Shown here: one piece after another, positions 43,773 through 52,093 of the stretch
Layout: each line of letters starts with the position of its first letter
Position numbering within the stretch: position 1 is the stretch's first letter
Assembly (NCBI RefSeq): GCF_029269835.1
Contig: NZ_JARJBB010000017.1
Span: 58,015-122,014, forward strand
Length of the DNA stretch: 64,000 nt
Direction: 5' to 3'
Source: Streptomyces tropicalis
GTDB lineage: Bacteria; Actinomycetota; Actinomycetes; Streptomycetales; Streptomycetaceae
Translations under genes and position numbers: made by a program
The notes under the pieces: generated by a model
Told to the model about the DNA's origin: nothing
What the model saw: only the letters and a program-made list of their open reading frames with translations
The model's database searches: none

Positions 43773-44284
43773 TCCAGCTCCTCCAACTCCTCCTGGCACC
43801 GCTCCAGCCAGTCGAGGTCGGCCTGAAGGTGCAGCATCGCGCCCTCGATCAGCAGATGGGCCATCCGGTTGTCGCGGTCCTCCGCGGCGGCCAGCTTCGA
43901 CAGGTTGCGCATGGTGGTGAGGTACTGGCGCCGCTGCTTGTTGATGAGGGCGATCTGGTCGGCGAGACCGGTCTGCGGGGCGAGCGCGAGCTTCATGAAG
44001 AACTCGTCCCGCACCCGAGGCTCGTCCTCGGTCTCCTCGTACCAGGCGCGCAGCGCCTCCCGCCCGGCGTCGGTGAGGTGGTAGATCTTCTTGTTGGGCC
44101 GGCTGGACTGCTGCACCTCCTCGCCCTCGATCAGACCCGTCTTCTCGAGGCGGCCGAGGGTGACGTAGATCTGGCCGACGTTCGGCTGAGGGTACGCGGA
44201 GCCCAGCAGTTGCTCAAGGTCCTGCTTCAGCTCGTACCCGTGGGCGGGGCCGCGCGCGAGGAGTGCCAGGAGAGGCAGGCGCAC
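43769..44284 (-). CDS. PadR-family transcriptional regulator
   Basis: The 171-residue protein is a PadR repressor with an N-terminal winged helix (LLALLARGPAHGYELKQDL, GQIYVTLGRLEKTGLI, KKIYHLTDAGREALRAW) and a C-terminal helical dimerisation domain (PadR-s2 type, about 105-170). These regulators usually respond to a small molecule and control an adjacent exporter. Here they would control the ABC genes that follow on the same transcript. GTG 44284 has GGAGG 9 bases upstream. A likely operator, with TACC-TAACG-GGTA symmetry near 44411, lies between it and the divergent binding-protein gene. Confidence 0.9.
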   Translation of the reverse strand: MRLPLLALLARGPAHGYELKQDLEQLLGSAYPQPNVGQIYVTLGRLEKTGLIEGEEVQQSSRPNKKIYHLTDAGREALRAWYEETEDEPRVRDEFFMKLALAPQTGLADQIALINKQRRQYLTTMRNLSKLAAAEDRDNRMAHLLIEGAMLHLQADLDWLERCQEELEELE

Positions 44285-44410
44285 TCGTGCTGTCCTCCTA
44301 GTCCTCGTCAGGTGCTCCGGGCCCGTGGGGCCGGTCGTCCGCCCCCGTCCGCCCCCGTCCGCACCGTGGACGGACGGCGGGGGATCGGCGCCGGGCCCTA
44401 GTATCGCTCA

Positions 44411-44425
44411 TACCTAACGGGTATA
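44411..44425. promoter_or_regulatory. Candidate PadR operator
   Basis: TACC-TAACG-GGTA (about 44411-44423) and the preceding GTAT-CGCTC-ATAC form overlapping dyads in the divergent region. The 8-mer GTTAGGTA (minus strand here) recurs at 45790 upstream of the alpha-glucosidase operon. Confidence 0.35.
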
Positions 44426-44480
44426 CATGGCCACTGACCCCGGGCGAGGAGGCCCGGTGCCGGTGCACAGGGAGGAACCT

Positions 44481-45752
44481 ATGCGGTGGATGCGCGCCGC
44501 CGGTAGGGGCCTGCTCGTCCTGGCTGTGATCATGACCGGGTACGTGGTCTCCGGGGCCCGCGCCGACGAGGGCGGCGGCGCCGGGCGCGGCCCGCTCACC
44601 CTGGCCACCGCCGGGGACCTCACCGGCTACCTCGGACCGCTGCTGGAGGGCTGGAACCGCACCCATCCCGGGGAGCGGGTCACCCTGGTCGAACTGCCGG
44701 ACTCCGCCGACGAGACGCATGCGCAGATGACGACCGACCTGCGCGGCGGCGACCGCAGCCGGTTCGACGTCCTCAACATCGACGTCAACTGGACCTCCGA
44801 GTTCGCGGCGGCCGGCTGGATCCGCCCGCTGCCCCGCGACCGCTTCCCGCTGGACTCCTTCCTCCCGCCGGTCGTCGGCACCGCCACCTACGACGGGCGG
44901 CTGTACGCCGTCCCCTACGTCACCAACGCCGGTCTGCTCCTGTACCGCAAGGACGTCCTGGCCAAGGAGGGGGTCCCGCCGCCGCGCACCTGGGCGGAGC
45001 TGGAGCACGACGCGAAGACGATCGCGCCGAAGTACGGACTGGGCGGCTACGCGGGACAGTTCCTGCCCTACGAGGGCCTCACCGTCAACGCGGCCGAGGC
45101 GGTGTACTCGGCGGGCGGCAGCATCCTCGGCGACGAGGGGGCGCGCGTCACCGTCGACTCCGCCGCGGCCCGCGAGGGCATCGGCTTCCTCGCCCGCGGC
45201 GTCCGCGAGGGCTGGATCCCCCGGCAGGCGCTGTCCTACAAGGAGGAGGAGTCCAAGCGGGCGTTCCAGGACGGCCGGCTGCTCTTCCTGCGCAACTGGC
45301 CCTACGCCTACGTCTCCGCCTCCGCCCCGGGCTCCGCGGTCGCCGGGAAGATCGGCGCCGTGCCGCTGCCAGGGCCCGACGGCCCCGGGACCAGCGTCCT
45401 CGGCGGCTCCGACCTGGCCGTCAACACGCATGCGCGGCACCCCGACTCCGCCGCCCGGCTGATCGCCTACCTCACCGGCGAGCGCGTCCAGCGCGAGGTC
45501 CTCACCCGCGGCGCACTGCCACCGGTGCGCGCCGCGCTCTACGCGGATCCGGAGCTGGTGCGGCGCTTCCCGTACTTGCCGACGCTGCGCGCCGCCGTGC
45601 TCGCGGCCGCGCCGCGCCCCAAGAGCCCGCACTACGACCAGGTCAGTCTGGTCGTGCAGGCCGTCGTGCACGACGCACTGACGGGGCACCAGACGCCGGA
45701 GGCCGCGGTGCGCCGGCTGGCGCGCGAGCTCGCCGCCGTGTCCCACCGGTAG
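44481..45752 (+). CDS. Extracellular solute-binding protein (family 1)
   Basis: The 423-residue product has an N-terminal hydrophobic signal segment (residues about 8-26). It contains a type 1 periplasmic-binding fold with TYDGRLYAVPYVTNAGLLLYRKDVL, the typical sugar-binding protein motif, and later WAELEHDAKTI and FLRNWPYAYV. There is no lipobox Cys, so it is either secreted or anchored by an uncleaved helix. It should deliver oligosaccharides or sugars to an ABC importer, but no matched permease adjoins it; the nearest sugar permeases are 3.2 kb downstream. ATG 44481 has GGAGGAA just upstream. It is divergent from the PadR gene. Confidence 0.85.
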   Translation: MRWMRAAGRGLLVLAVIMTGYVVSGARADEGGGAGRGPLTLATAGDLTGYLGPLLEGWNRTHPGERVTLVELPDSADETHAQMTTDLRGGDRSRFDVLNIDVNWTSEFAAAGWIRPLPRDRFPLDSFLPPVVGTATYDGRLYAVPYVTNAGLLLYRKDVLAKEGVPPPRTWAELEHDAKTIAPKYGLGGYAGQFLPYEGLTVNAAEAVYSAGGSILGDEGARVTVDSAAAREGIGFLARGVREGWIPRQALSYKEEESKRAFQDGRLLFLRNWPYAYVSASAPGSAVAGKIGAVPLPGPDGPGTSVLGGSDLAVNTHARHPDSAARLIAYLTGERVQREVLTRGALPPVRAALYADPELVRRFPYLPTLRAAVLAAAPRPKSPHYDQVSLVVQAVVHDALTGHQTPEAAVRRLARELAAVSHR

Positions 45753-45782
45753 ACCCGCGCAGGTCGACTCTTCCCTCTCCTA

Positions 45783-45799
45783 GTTACATGTTAGGTAAC
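45783..45799. promoter_or_regulatory. Palindrome GTTAC-N7-GTAAC upstream of the alpha-glucosidase operon
   Basis: The 17-base dyad GTTACATGTTAGGTAAC lies 30 bases after the binding-protein stop and 84 bases before the -35 of the next operon. It contains GTTAGGTA, also present beside padR. Confidence 0.4.
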
Positions 45800-45882
45800 G
45801 CGGACGTCTCATCTCTGCCATGCATGACCCGAAATGCCCAGGTATGGAAGGCGAACCAGCCGGTAGCCTGCGGTCAATTCAT

Positions 45883-45912
45883 TGACACCCTCGCGACACG
45901 CCTACTTAACAT
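45883..45912 (+). promoter_or_regulatory. Promoter of the alpha-glucoside operon
   Basis: A consensus TTGACA (45883-45888) is 18 bases from TAACAT (45907-45912), with a start expected near 45919. This rules out the earlier in-frame start codons as initiation sites and favours GTG 45951. Confidence 0.6.
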
Positions 45913-45950
45913 GCATGCACAACGTCAGCACGCACAGACAGGTCCACGGG

Positions 45951-47588
45951 GTGAGTGACAAGCACATCGACAGCCGTCGCTGGTGGCGGGACGCGGTCAT
46001 CTACCAGGTGTACGTCCGCAGCTTCCTGGACAGCACCGGCGACGGCATCGGCGACCTGGCGGGCGTCCGGACCGGGCTGCCGTACCTCAAGAAGCTCGGT
46101 GTCGACGGGATCTGGCTGAGCCCCTTCTACCCCTCGCCCCAGCACGACCACGGCTACGACGTGGCGGACTACTGCGACGTCGACCCGGTCTTCGGCGACC
46201 TCGGCGAGTTCGACCGGCTGATGGCGGCCGCCCACCGGCTCGGCATCCGGGTCCTGCTCGACATCGTCCCCAACCACTGCTCCAGCGCCCACCCGTGGTT
46301 CCGCGAGGCGCTCGCCTCCGCCCCCGGCAGTGCGGCCCGCGCCCGCTTCCACTTCGCCGACGGCCGCGGCCCCGGCGGCGACGAGCCGCCGAACAACTGG
46401 CACGCCATGTTCGGCGGCCCGGCCTGGACCCGCGTCACCGATGCGGACGGCCGGCCCGGCCAGTGGTACCTGCACATGTTCACCCCCGAGCAGCCCGACT
46501 GGAACTGGCGCGACCCCGAGGTCGCCGCCGAGTTCGACCGGGTGCTGCGGTTCTGGCTCGACCGGGGCGTCGACGGCTTCCGCATCGACGTCGCGGCCGG
46601 CCTCTACAAGCACCCCGAACTGCCCGACTCCCCGGACCCGGAGGCCGACGCCCGCACTCGCGACTCGGTCAACCCGCTCGCCTGGAACCAGCCCGAGGTG
46701 CACGACGTGTGGCGGCACTGGCGGTCCGTGTGCGAGGAGTACACCGCGCACGACGGCCGGGAACGCCTGCTGGTCGGCGAGGTGTCCGTGCCCACCGCCC
46801 GGGAGCACGCGCGCTACGTCCGCGCCGACGAACTGCACCAGGCCTTCTTCTTCGACCTGCTCGGCGCCCCCTGGGACCCCGACGCCTTCCGCAAGGTCAT
46901 CGCCGAGGCGATGGAGGACATCGCCGGGACCGGCTCCACGGTCACCTGGGTCCTCAACAACCACGACCAGGTCCGCACCGTCACCCGTTACGGCGGACCC
47001 GCCACCGAGGGCAGCGGCCTCGGCACCGCCCGCGCCCGCGCCGCCGCCCTGCTGATGCTGGCGCTGCCCGGCGCGGCCTACGTCTACCAGGGCGAGGAAC
47101 TGGGCCTGCCCGAGGTCGTCGACCTGCCCGACGAGGTGCTCACCGATCCCATCTTCCGCCGCACCGGCAGCCGCGCCCGGGTCCGCGACGGCTGCCGGGT
47201 GCCGCTGCCGTGGTCGGGGCAGGCGTCCCCGTTCGGCTTCACCTCCGGTGTCGAGGGCGCCCGGCCGTGGCTGCCCCAGCCGGACTGGTTCGCCGAGCAC
47301 GCCACCGACCGCGCCCTGGCCGACACCAGCTCCTTCTGGCACCTGTACCGCGACGGACTCCACCTGCGGTCCGTGCTGCCGCAGCTGGGGGAGGGCACGC
47401 TGCACTGGCTGGACACCCCGCCCGGCGTCCTCGGGTTCGTCCGCGGCGACGGCCTGGTCTGCGCCGTCAACTTCGGCACGGCCTCCGCCCCCGCCCCCGT
47501 CCCCGGCACCCCGCTGCTCGCCAGCGGCCCCTGCCCGCCCGGAGTGCTGCCCGGCTCCACGGCCGCCTGGTGGATCTCCGGCGCCTGA
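45951..47588 (+). CDS. GH13 alpha-glucosidase
   Basis: The 545-residue cytoplasmic enzyme of glycoside hydrolase family 13 (alpha-1,4- or 1,6-glucosidase branch) hydrolyses imported maltose, trehalose-like or isomalto-oligosaccharides. Conserved regions are WWRDAVIYQVYVRSFLDSTGDGIGDL (region before I), DIVPNHCS, GFRIDVA with nucleophile Asp213, LLVGEVS with acid Glu277, and NNHDQVR with Asp339. There is no signal peptide. GTG 45951 was chosen because the promoter's predicted start lies at about 45919. The binding protein and two permease genes follow on the same strand, so the operon imports and then hydrolyses the same sugars. Confidence 0.93.
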   Translation: MSDKHIDSRRWWRDAVIYQVYVRSFLDSTGDGIGDLAGVRTGLPYLKKLGVDGIWLSPFYPSPQHDHGYDVADYCDVDPVFGDLGEFDRLMAAAHRLGIRVLLDIVPNHCSSAHPWFREALASAPGSAARARFHFADGRGPGGDEPPNNWHAMFGGPAWTRVTDADGRPGQWYLHMFTPEQPDWNWRDPEVAAEFDRVLRFWLDRGVDGFRIDVAAGLYKHPELPDSPDPEADARTRDSVNPLAWNQPEVHDVWRHWRSVCEEYTAHDGRERLLVGEVSVPTAREHARYVRADELHQAFFFDLLGAPWDPDAFRKVIAEAMEDIAGTGSTVTWVLNNHDQVRTVTRYGGPATEGSGLGTARARAAALLMLALPGAAYVYQGEELGLPEVVDLPDEVLTDPIFRRTGSRARVRDGCRVPLPWSGQASPFGFTSGVEGARPWLPQPDWFAEHATDRALADTSSFWHLYRDGLHLRSVLPQLGEGTLHWLDTPPGVLGFVRGDGLVCAVNFGTASAPAPVPGTPLLASGPCPPGVLPGSTAAWWISGA

Positions 47589-47648
47589 CCCCCCCGCGAT
47601 CCTTCTCGTCCCTCCCGCCCGTACCCCTCCTCCCGAAGGACATCGACG

Positions 47649-48977
47649 ATGATGCGACGACGTACCACCACCCTGCTCTCCGGCTGCACCGCCGTCCTGC
47701 TCGCCCTCGGCGCGACCGCCTGCGGCGGCGGCCCCGTCGCGGCAGGCGGCGGCGACAAGGCACTCAGCGGTCAGACCGTGACGGTGGCCGGTGTCTGGAC
47801 CGGCAGCGAGCAGAAGAACTTCCAGAAGGTGCTCGACGCGTTCTCCGCGAAGACCGGCGCCAAGACGCAGTTCATCTCCACCGGCGACAACGTCTCCACC
47901 GTCGTCGGCAGCAAGATCGAGGGCGGCAACGCCCCCGACGTCGTGATGGTCCCGCAGGTCGGCGTGCTCCAGCAGTTCGCCCGCAAGGGCTGGCTGACCC
48001 CGCTGTCCGCCACCGCGCAGCGGACCGTCACCGCCGACTACGCGCCGGTGTGGGCGAAGTACGGCAGCGTCGACGGCTCCCTGTACGGCCTCTACTTCAA
48101 GGCCGCCCACAAGTCGACCGTCTGGTACAGCCCCGACGCGCTCACCCAGGCCGGTGTCAAGCCGCCGAAGACGTACGACGAGATGCTCAAGGCCGGGCAC
48201 ACCGTCGCCGACTCCGGGCTCGCCGCCTTCTCCGTCGCCGGCCAGGACGGCTGGACCCTCACCGACTGGTTCGAGAACATCTACCTCTCCCAGGCCGGAC
48301 CGCAGAAGTACGACGCCCTCGCCGCGCACCGGCTGAAGTGGACCGACGCCAGCGTCGTGAAGGCCCTCGGCACCCTCGGCACGCTCTTCAAGGACAAGCA
48401 GCTGATCGCGGGCGGGCAGAAGGAGGCCCTCAACACCGACTTCCCCGGCTCGGTCGAGAAGGTCTTCGGCCCCAAGCCCGAGGCGGGCATGGTCTACGAG
48501 GGCGACTTCGTCGCCGGAGTCGCCCACGACCAGTTCGGCCGCACCGTCGGCAAGGACGCGAACTTCTTCCCCTTCCCGCCCGTCGCCGGCGGCAGCGCAC
48601 CCGTGGTCAGCGGAGGCGACGCGGCCGTCGTCCTCAAGGACGGCAAGAACGCCAAGGCCGGCATGAAGCTCCTGGAGTACCTGGCCACCCCCGAGGCCGC
48701 GGCCGTGTGGGCGAAGGCGGGCGGCTTCCTCTCCCCGAACCGGAAGGTCGCCCTCTCCTCCTACGGCGACGCCGTCGCCCGCGCCACCGCCAAGTCCCTG
48801 GTCGGCGCGGGCGACTCGGTCCGCTTCGACATGTCCGACCAGGCGCCGGCCGCGTTCGGCGGCACCAAGGGCGCCGGCGAGTGGAAGCTGCTCCAGGACT
48901 TCCTGCGCGACCCCTCCGACCCGAAGGCCACGGCGGCCGCGCTGGAGGCCGCCGCGGCCAAGGCCTACAAGGGCTGA
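47649..48977 (+). CDS. Sugar-binding lipoprotein of an ABC importer
   Basis: The 442-residue protein has a lipoprotein signal with ATAC and lipidated Cys25, followed by a Gly-rich spacer. The mature part is a family 1 solute-binding fold: PDVVMVPQVG, GSLYGLYFKAAHKSTVWYSPDAL and WGTxAxWxWF-like aromatic residues in a sugar-binding groove. Alpha-glucoside-binding proteins (AglE type) have this overall length and arrangement. It lies 60 bases after the alpha-glucosidase gene and 6 bases before the first permease. ATG 47649 has GAAGGA 8 bases upstream. The substrate is probably an alpha-glucoside. Confidence 0.92.
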   Translation: MMRRRTTTLLSGCTAVLLALGATACGGGPVAAGGGDKALSGQTVTVAGVWTGSEQKNFQKVLDAFSAKTGAKTQFISTGDNVSTVVGSKIEGGNAPDVVMVPQVGVLQQFARKGWLTPLSATAQRTVTADYAPVWAKYGSVDGSLYGLYFKAAHKSTVWYSPDALTQAGVKPPKTYDEMLKAGHTVADSGLAAFSVAGQDGWTLTDWFENIYLSQAGPQKYDALAAHRLKWTDASVVKALGTLGTLFKDKQLIAGGQKEALNTDFPGSVEKVFGPKPEAGMVYEGDFVAGVAHDQFGRTVGKDANFFPFPPVAGGSAPVVSGGDAAVVLKDGKNAKAGMKLLEYLATPEAAAVWAKAGGFLSPNRKVALSSYGDAVARATAKSLVGAGDSVRFDMSDQAPAAFGGTKGAGEWKLLQDFLRDPSDPKATAAALEAAAAKAYKG

Positions 48978-48983
48978 CCCGCG

Positions 48984-50354
48984 ATGACCGCCACCTCCGT
49001 CACCCCCCGCGAGGGGGCGAGCCCCCCGCCGGCCGGGGCGGGCGCCGCGCGGGCCCGGCGCCTGCGCCGGCGCGGCCGGGCCGTCGCCGTGCTCTTCGCC
49101 CTCCCCGCGCTGCTGCTGCTCGGCGCGCTCGTCGTCTACCCGGTCCTGTTCTCCGTCGGACGCAGCCTCTTCGACGCCTCCGGCACCCGCTTCGTCGGCG
49201 GCGCGAACTACACCGAGATGTTCCGCGACCCCGCGACGGTCACCGCCATCCGCAACACCGCGATCTGGGTCGTCGTCGCCCCGGCCCTGCTGACGGGTCT
49301 GGGCCTGGTCCTCGCCGTCCTGGTGGAGAAGATCCGCTGGGCCACCGCCTTCAAGCTGCTGCTGTTCCTGCCGATGGCGGTGTCCTTCCTGGCCGCCGGG
49401 ATCATCTTCCGGCTCGCCTACGACGAGGACCCGGGCAAGGGCGTGCTGAACGCGGCCGCCGTCTCGGTGCACGACGCCTTCCGCGGGACGTCCCCCTACC
49501 CGACCGCCCGCGCCCGCGAGGGCCACGGGCTCACCGCGGGCCGGGACGGCTCGTACACCACGGGCACCACGGTGCGGCCGGGCAGCACGGTCGCCCTGCC
49601 GATGGTGGGCGTGCTGCCCAAGGACCTGCCCCGCGGCGCGGCCCCCGCCTACCCGGCGGCCGGGCGAAGGGCCGCGGCCGGCGAGGTGCGCGGGGTCGTC
49701 TACCTGGACTTCACGCCCGGGGGCGGCGGCCGCCAGGGCCGCGTCGACCGGCGGGAGAGCGGCCTGCCCGGGATGGCGGTCGAGGCACGGCACGACGGGC
49801 GGACGGTCGCCCGCACGACCACCGCCTCCGACGGCTCCTTCCGCTTCCCCGGTCTCGCCGCGGGGACGTACACGCTGACGCTGCCCGCGCAGAACTTCGC
49901 GGCGCCCTACACGGGCGTGTCCTGGCTGGGACCGGCCCTCGTCACCCCGGCGATCATCGGCGCCTACCTGTGGATCTGGACCGGGTTCGCGATGGTGCTG
50001 ATCGGGGCGGGCCTGTCCACGCTGCCCCGGGACGCGCTGGAGGCGGCGCGGATGGACGGGGCCAACGAGTGGCAGATCTTCCGGCGGATCACCGTCCCGC
50101 TGCTCGCCCCCGTCCTGACCGTCGTCTTCGTCACCCTCGTGATCAACGTGATGAAGGTCTTCGACCTCGTCTACGTCATCGCGCCCGGCCCCGTGCAGCA
50201 GGACGCGACCGTGCTCGCGACCCAGATGTGGCTGGTGTCCTTCGGCGGCGGCAACGACCAGGGGCTCGGCAGCGCCCTCGGCGTGCTCCTGCTGCTGCTG
50301 GTGGTCCCCGCCATGGTCTTCAACGTCCGCCGCTTCCGAAGGAGTCAGCGATGA
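48984..50354 (+). CDS. MalF-type sugar ABC permease with an inserted extracytoplasmic domain
   Basis: The 456-residue permease has helices near 33-55, 91-115, 122-145, 316-340 and later, and the EAA loop DALEAARMDGANEWQIFRRITVP (about 352-374). Between helices 3 and 4 (about 150-315) is an extra soluble region, the place where E. coli MalF has its P2 loop. Its end (about 233-303) looks like a beta-sandwich of the SdrD/carboxypeptidase-regulatory type (GLPGMAVEARHDGRTVARTT, SDGSFRFPGLAAGTYTLTL). It may contact the binding lipoprotein. ATG 48984 is 6 bases after the lipoprotein stop; the stop overlaps the next permease by 4 bp. Confidence 0.9.
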   Translation: MTATSVTPREGASPPPAGAGAARARRLRRRGRAVAVLFALPALLLLGALVVYPVLFSVGRSLFDASGTRFVGGANYTEMFRDPATVTAIRNTAIWVVVAPALLTGLGLVLAVLVEKIRWATAFKLLLFLPMAVSFLAAGIIFRLAYDEDPGKGVLNAAAVSVHDAFRGTSPYPTARAREGHGLTAGRDGSYTTGTTVRPGSTVALPMVGVLPKDLPRGAAPAYPAAGRRAAAGEVRGVVYLDFTPGGGGRQGRVDRRESGLPGMAVEARHDGRTVARTTTASDGSFRFPGLAAGTYTLTLPAQNFAAPYTGVSWLGPALVTPAIIGAYLWIWTGFAMVLIGAGLSTLPRDALEAARMDGANEWQIFRRITVPLLAPVLTVVFVTLVINVMKVFDLVYVIAPGPVQQDATVLATQMWLVSFGGGNDQGLGSALGVLLLLLVVPAMVFNVRRFRRSQR

Positions 50355-51190
50355 ACGCCGTCAGGCGGGGCCTGGGCAACGGGCTGGTGCAGGCCTTCCT
50401 CGTGGTGATCGGCCTGGTCTGGCTGACCCCCCTGGCCGGGCTGTTCCTGTCGTCGCTGCGGTCGGCGGAGGACTCCGCGAAGGGCGGCTGGTGGACCGCC
50501 CTCGCGTCCCCCGGGCAGCTGTCCTTCGACAACTACACGGCGCTGCTGAAGAACGCCGGCATCACCCAGGCGTTCTGGAACACGGTGCTGATCTCGGTGC
50601 CGGCGACGGTGCTCGTGGTGACGCTCGCGGCGCTCGCCGGATACGCCTTCGCCTGGCTCGACTTCCCCGCACGCGAGCCGTTGTTCCTGCTGGTGGTGGC
50701 GCTGCTCGTGGTGCCCGTGCAGATCGGCCTGCTGCCGGTGGCCAAACTCTTCGGCGCGCTGGGACTGTTCGGCACCATCCCCGGAGTGGTGCTCTTCCAC
50801 GTGGCCTACGGGCTGCCGTTCGCGGTGTTCCTGCTGCGGAACTACTTCGCCGAGATGCCGAAGGAGATGCTGGAGGCGGCGCGGATGGACGGCGGCGGCG
50901 AGTGGCGGATCTTCACCCGGCTGGTGCTGCCGGTGGGGCGGCCCGCGATCGCGAGCCTCGCCATCTTCCAGTTCCTGTGGGTGTGGAACGACATGCTGGT
51001 CGCGCTGCTCTTCGCCGACAGCTCCTCCCAGCCGCTGACCGTGCAACTCCAGTCGCAGATCCGTCAGTTCGGAAGCAACGTCGACGTGCTGGCGCCGGGC
51101 GCCTTCCTGTCCCTGATCGTGCCGGTCGTGGTGTTCTTCGCCTTCCAGCGCCACTTCGTCCAGGGCGTGATGGCGGGATCGGTGAAATAG
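50351..51190 (+). CDS. MalG-type sugar ABC permease
   Basis: The 279-residue inner-membrane protein has six helices and the EAA motif EMLEAARMDGGGEWRIFTRLVLP (about 176-198), which docks to the ATPase. Its C-terminal GSVK and the length fit MalG/AglG-type permeases. ATG 50351 overlaps the upstream stop (ATGA). No ATPase gene is present in the operon, so a shared one such as MsiK elsewhere in the genome must power the system, as usual in Streptomyces sugar importers. A strong terminator follows. Confidence 0.92.
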   Translation: MNAVRRGLGNGLVQAFLVVIGLVWLTPLAGLFLSSLRSAEDSAKGGWWTALASPGQLSFDNYTALLKNAGITQAFWNTVLISVPATVLVVTLAALAGYAFAWLDFPAREPLFLLVVALLVVPVQIGLLPVAKLFGALGLFGTIPGVVLFHVAYGLPFAVFLLRNYFAEMPKEMLEAARMDGGGEWRIFTRLVLPVGRPAIASLAIFQFLWVWNDMLVALLFADSSSQPLTVQLQSQIRQFGSNVDVLAPGAFLSLIVPVVVFFAFQRHFVQGVMAGSVK

Positions 51191-51230
51191 CGCCTCCGGG
51201 AATCCCGGGATCCTCCCGGGACCCGGACAG

Positions 51231-51277
51231 CGGACGGGGCGGTCACCGGTGACGAACACCGGTGACCGCCCCGTCCG
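51231..51277. terminator. Bidirectional 21-bp hairpin terminator
   Basis: The stem at 51231-51251 pairs perfectly with 51257-51277 around a 5-base loop. It lies between the permease stop (51190) and the convergent pgl stop (51311), and should separate sugar import from the pentose phosphate operon. Confidence 0.85.
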
Positions 51278-51310
51278 TTCGGGCCGTCGGGCCCGTGGCG
51301 GTGCCGCCCC

Positions 51311-52093
51311 TCAGGCCGACGCCGGCGGGTACAGCGACCTCGGCAGCTGCGAGGCCGCCGCGGTGTCCAGCAGCCACAGGGTCCGGGCCCGGCCCCGGGC
51401 ACCCGCGGCCGGGGCCTGGATCTCGCCGGCGCCCGAGAGGGCCATGGCCACCGCGTTCGCCTTGTCCTCGCCCGCGGCCAGCAGCCACACCTCGCGTGCC
51501 GCCCGGATCGCCGGGAGGGTCAGCGAGACGCGGGTCGGCGGCGGCTTCGGGGAGCCGTGGACGCCGACCACCATGCGCTCCGTCTCCCGCACCCCCGGGT
51601 GCTCGGGGAACAGCGAGGCCACGTGCGTGTCCGGGCCCACGCCCAGCATGAGCACGTCGAAGGTGGGCACCCCGCCGTGGTTCTGCGGAACCGCGGCGCG
51701 GGCCAGCTCCTCGGCGTAGGCCTCCGCCGCCGCCTCGACGTCCGAGCCGTACGGTCCGTCCGACGCGGGCATGGCGTGCACGCGCTTCGGGTCCAGCGGC
51801 ACGGAGTCCAGCAGCGCCTCGCGGGCCTGCGTGACATTGCGCTCGGGATCGCCCTCGGGCAGGAACCGCTCGTCGCCCCACCACAGGTCCAGCCGGCCCC
51901 AGTCGACGGCGTCCCGGGCGGGGGCCGCCGCCAGCGCGGCGAGGACCCCGTTGCCGTTGCGGCCGCCGGTGAGGACCACGGACGCCGACCCCGTCGACGC
52001 CTGCGCGTCCACGATCCGCGTGATCAGGCGGGCCGCGGCGGCCTGCGCCATCAGCTCCTTGTCGCGGTGCACGACCAGCTGCGGTGCGCTCAT
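51311..52093 (-). CDS. pgl: 6-phosphogluconolactonase
   Basis: The 260-residue enzyme hydrolyses 6-phosphoglucono-delta-lactone after glucose-6-phosphate dehydrogenase. It is of the DevB/SOL type: SVVLTGGRNGNGVLAAL, DLWWGDERFLPEGDPERN, MPASDGPYGSDVEAAAEAYAEEL, FDVLMLGVGPDTHVASLFPEH and LTLPAIRAAREVWLLAAGEDKA. It is the last gene of the operon. Its ATG (52093) overlaps the opcA stop by four bases. The sequence VGPDTHVASLFP matches the lactonase active-site loop (GxDGHxASLFP), where the usual DGH reads DTH. Confidence 0.95.
   Translation of the reverse strand: MSAPQLVVHRDKELMAQAAAARLITRIVDAQASTGSASVVLTGGRNGNGVLAALAAAPARDAVDWGRLDLWWGDERFLPEGDPERNVTQAREALLDSVPLDPKRVHAMPASDGPYGSDVEAAAEAYAEELARAAVPQNHGGVPTFDVLMLGVGPDTHVASLFPEHPGVRETERMVVGVHGSPKPPPTRVSLTLPAIRAAREVWLLAAGEDKANAVAMALSGAGEIQAPAAGARGRARTLWLLDTAAASQLPRSLYPPASA

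Noticed and set aside
45882..45950. Alpha-glucosidase start codons at 45882 and 45915
   Set aside because: They overlap or precede the predicted transcription start of the TTGACA-N18-TAACAT promoter.
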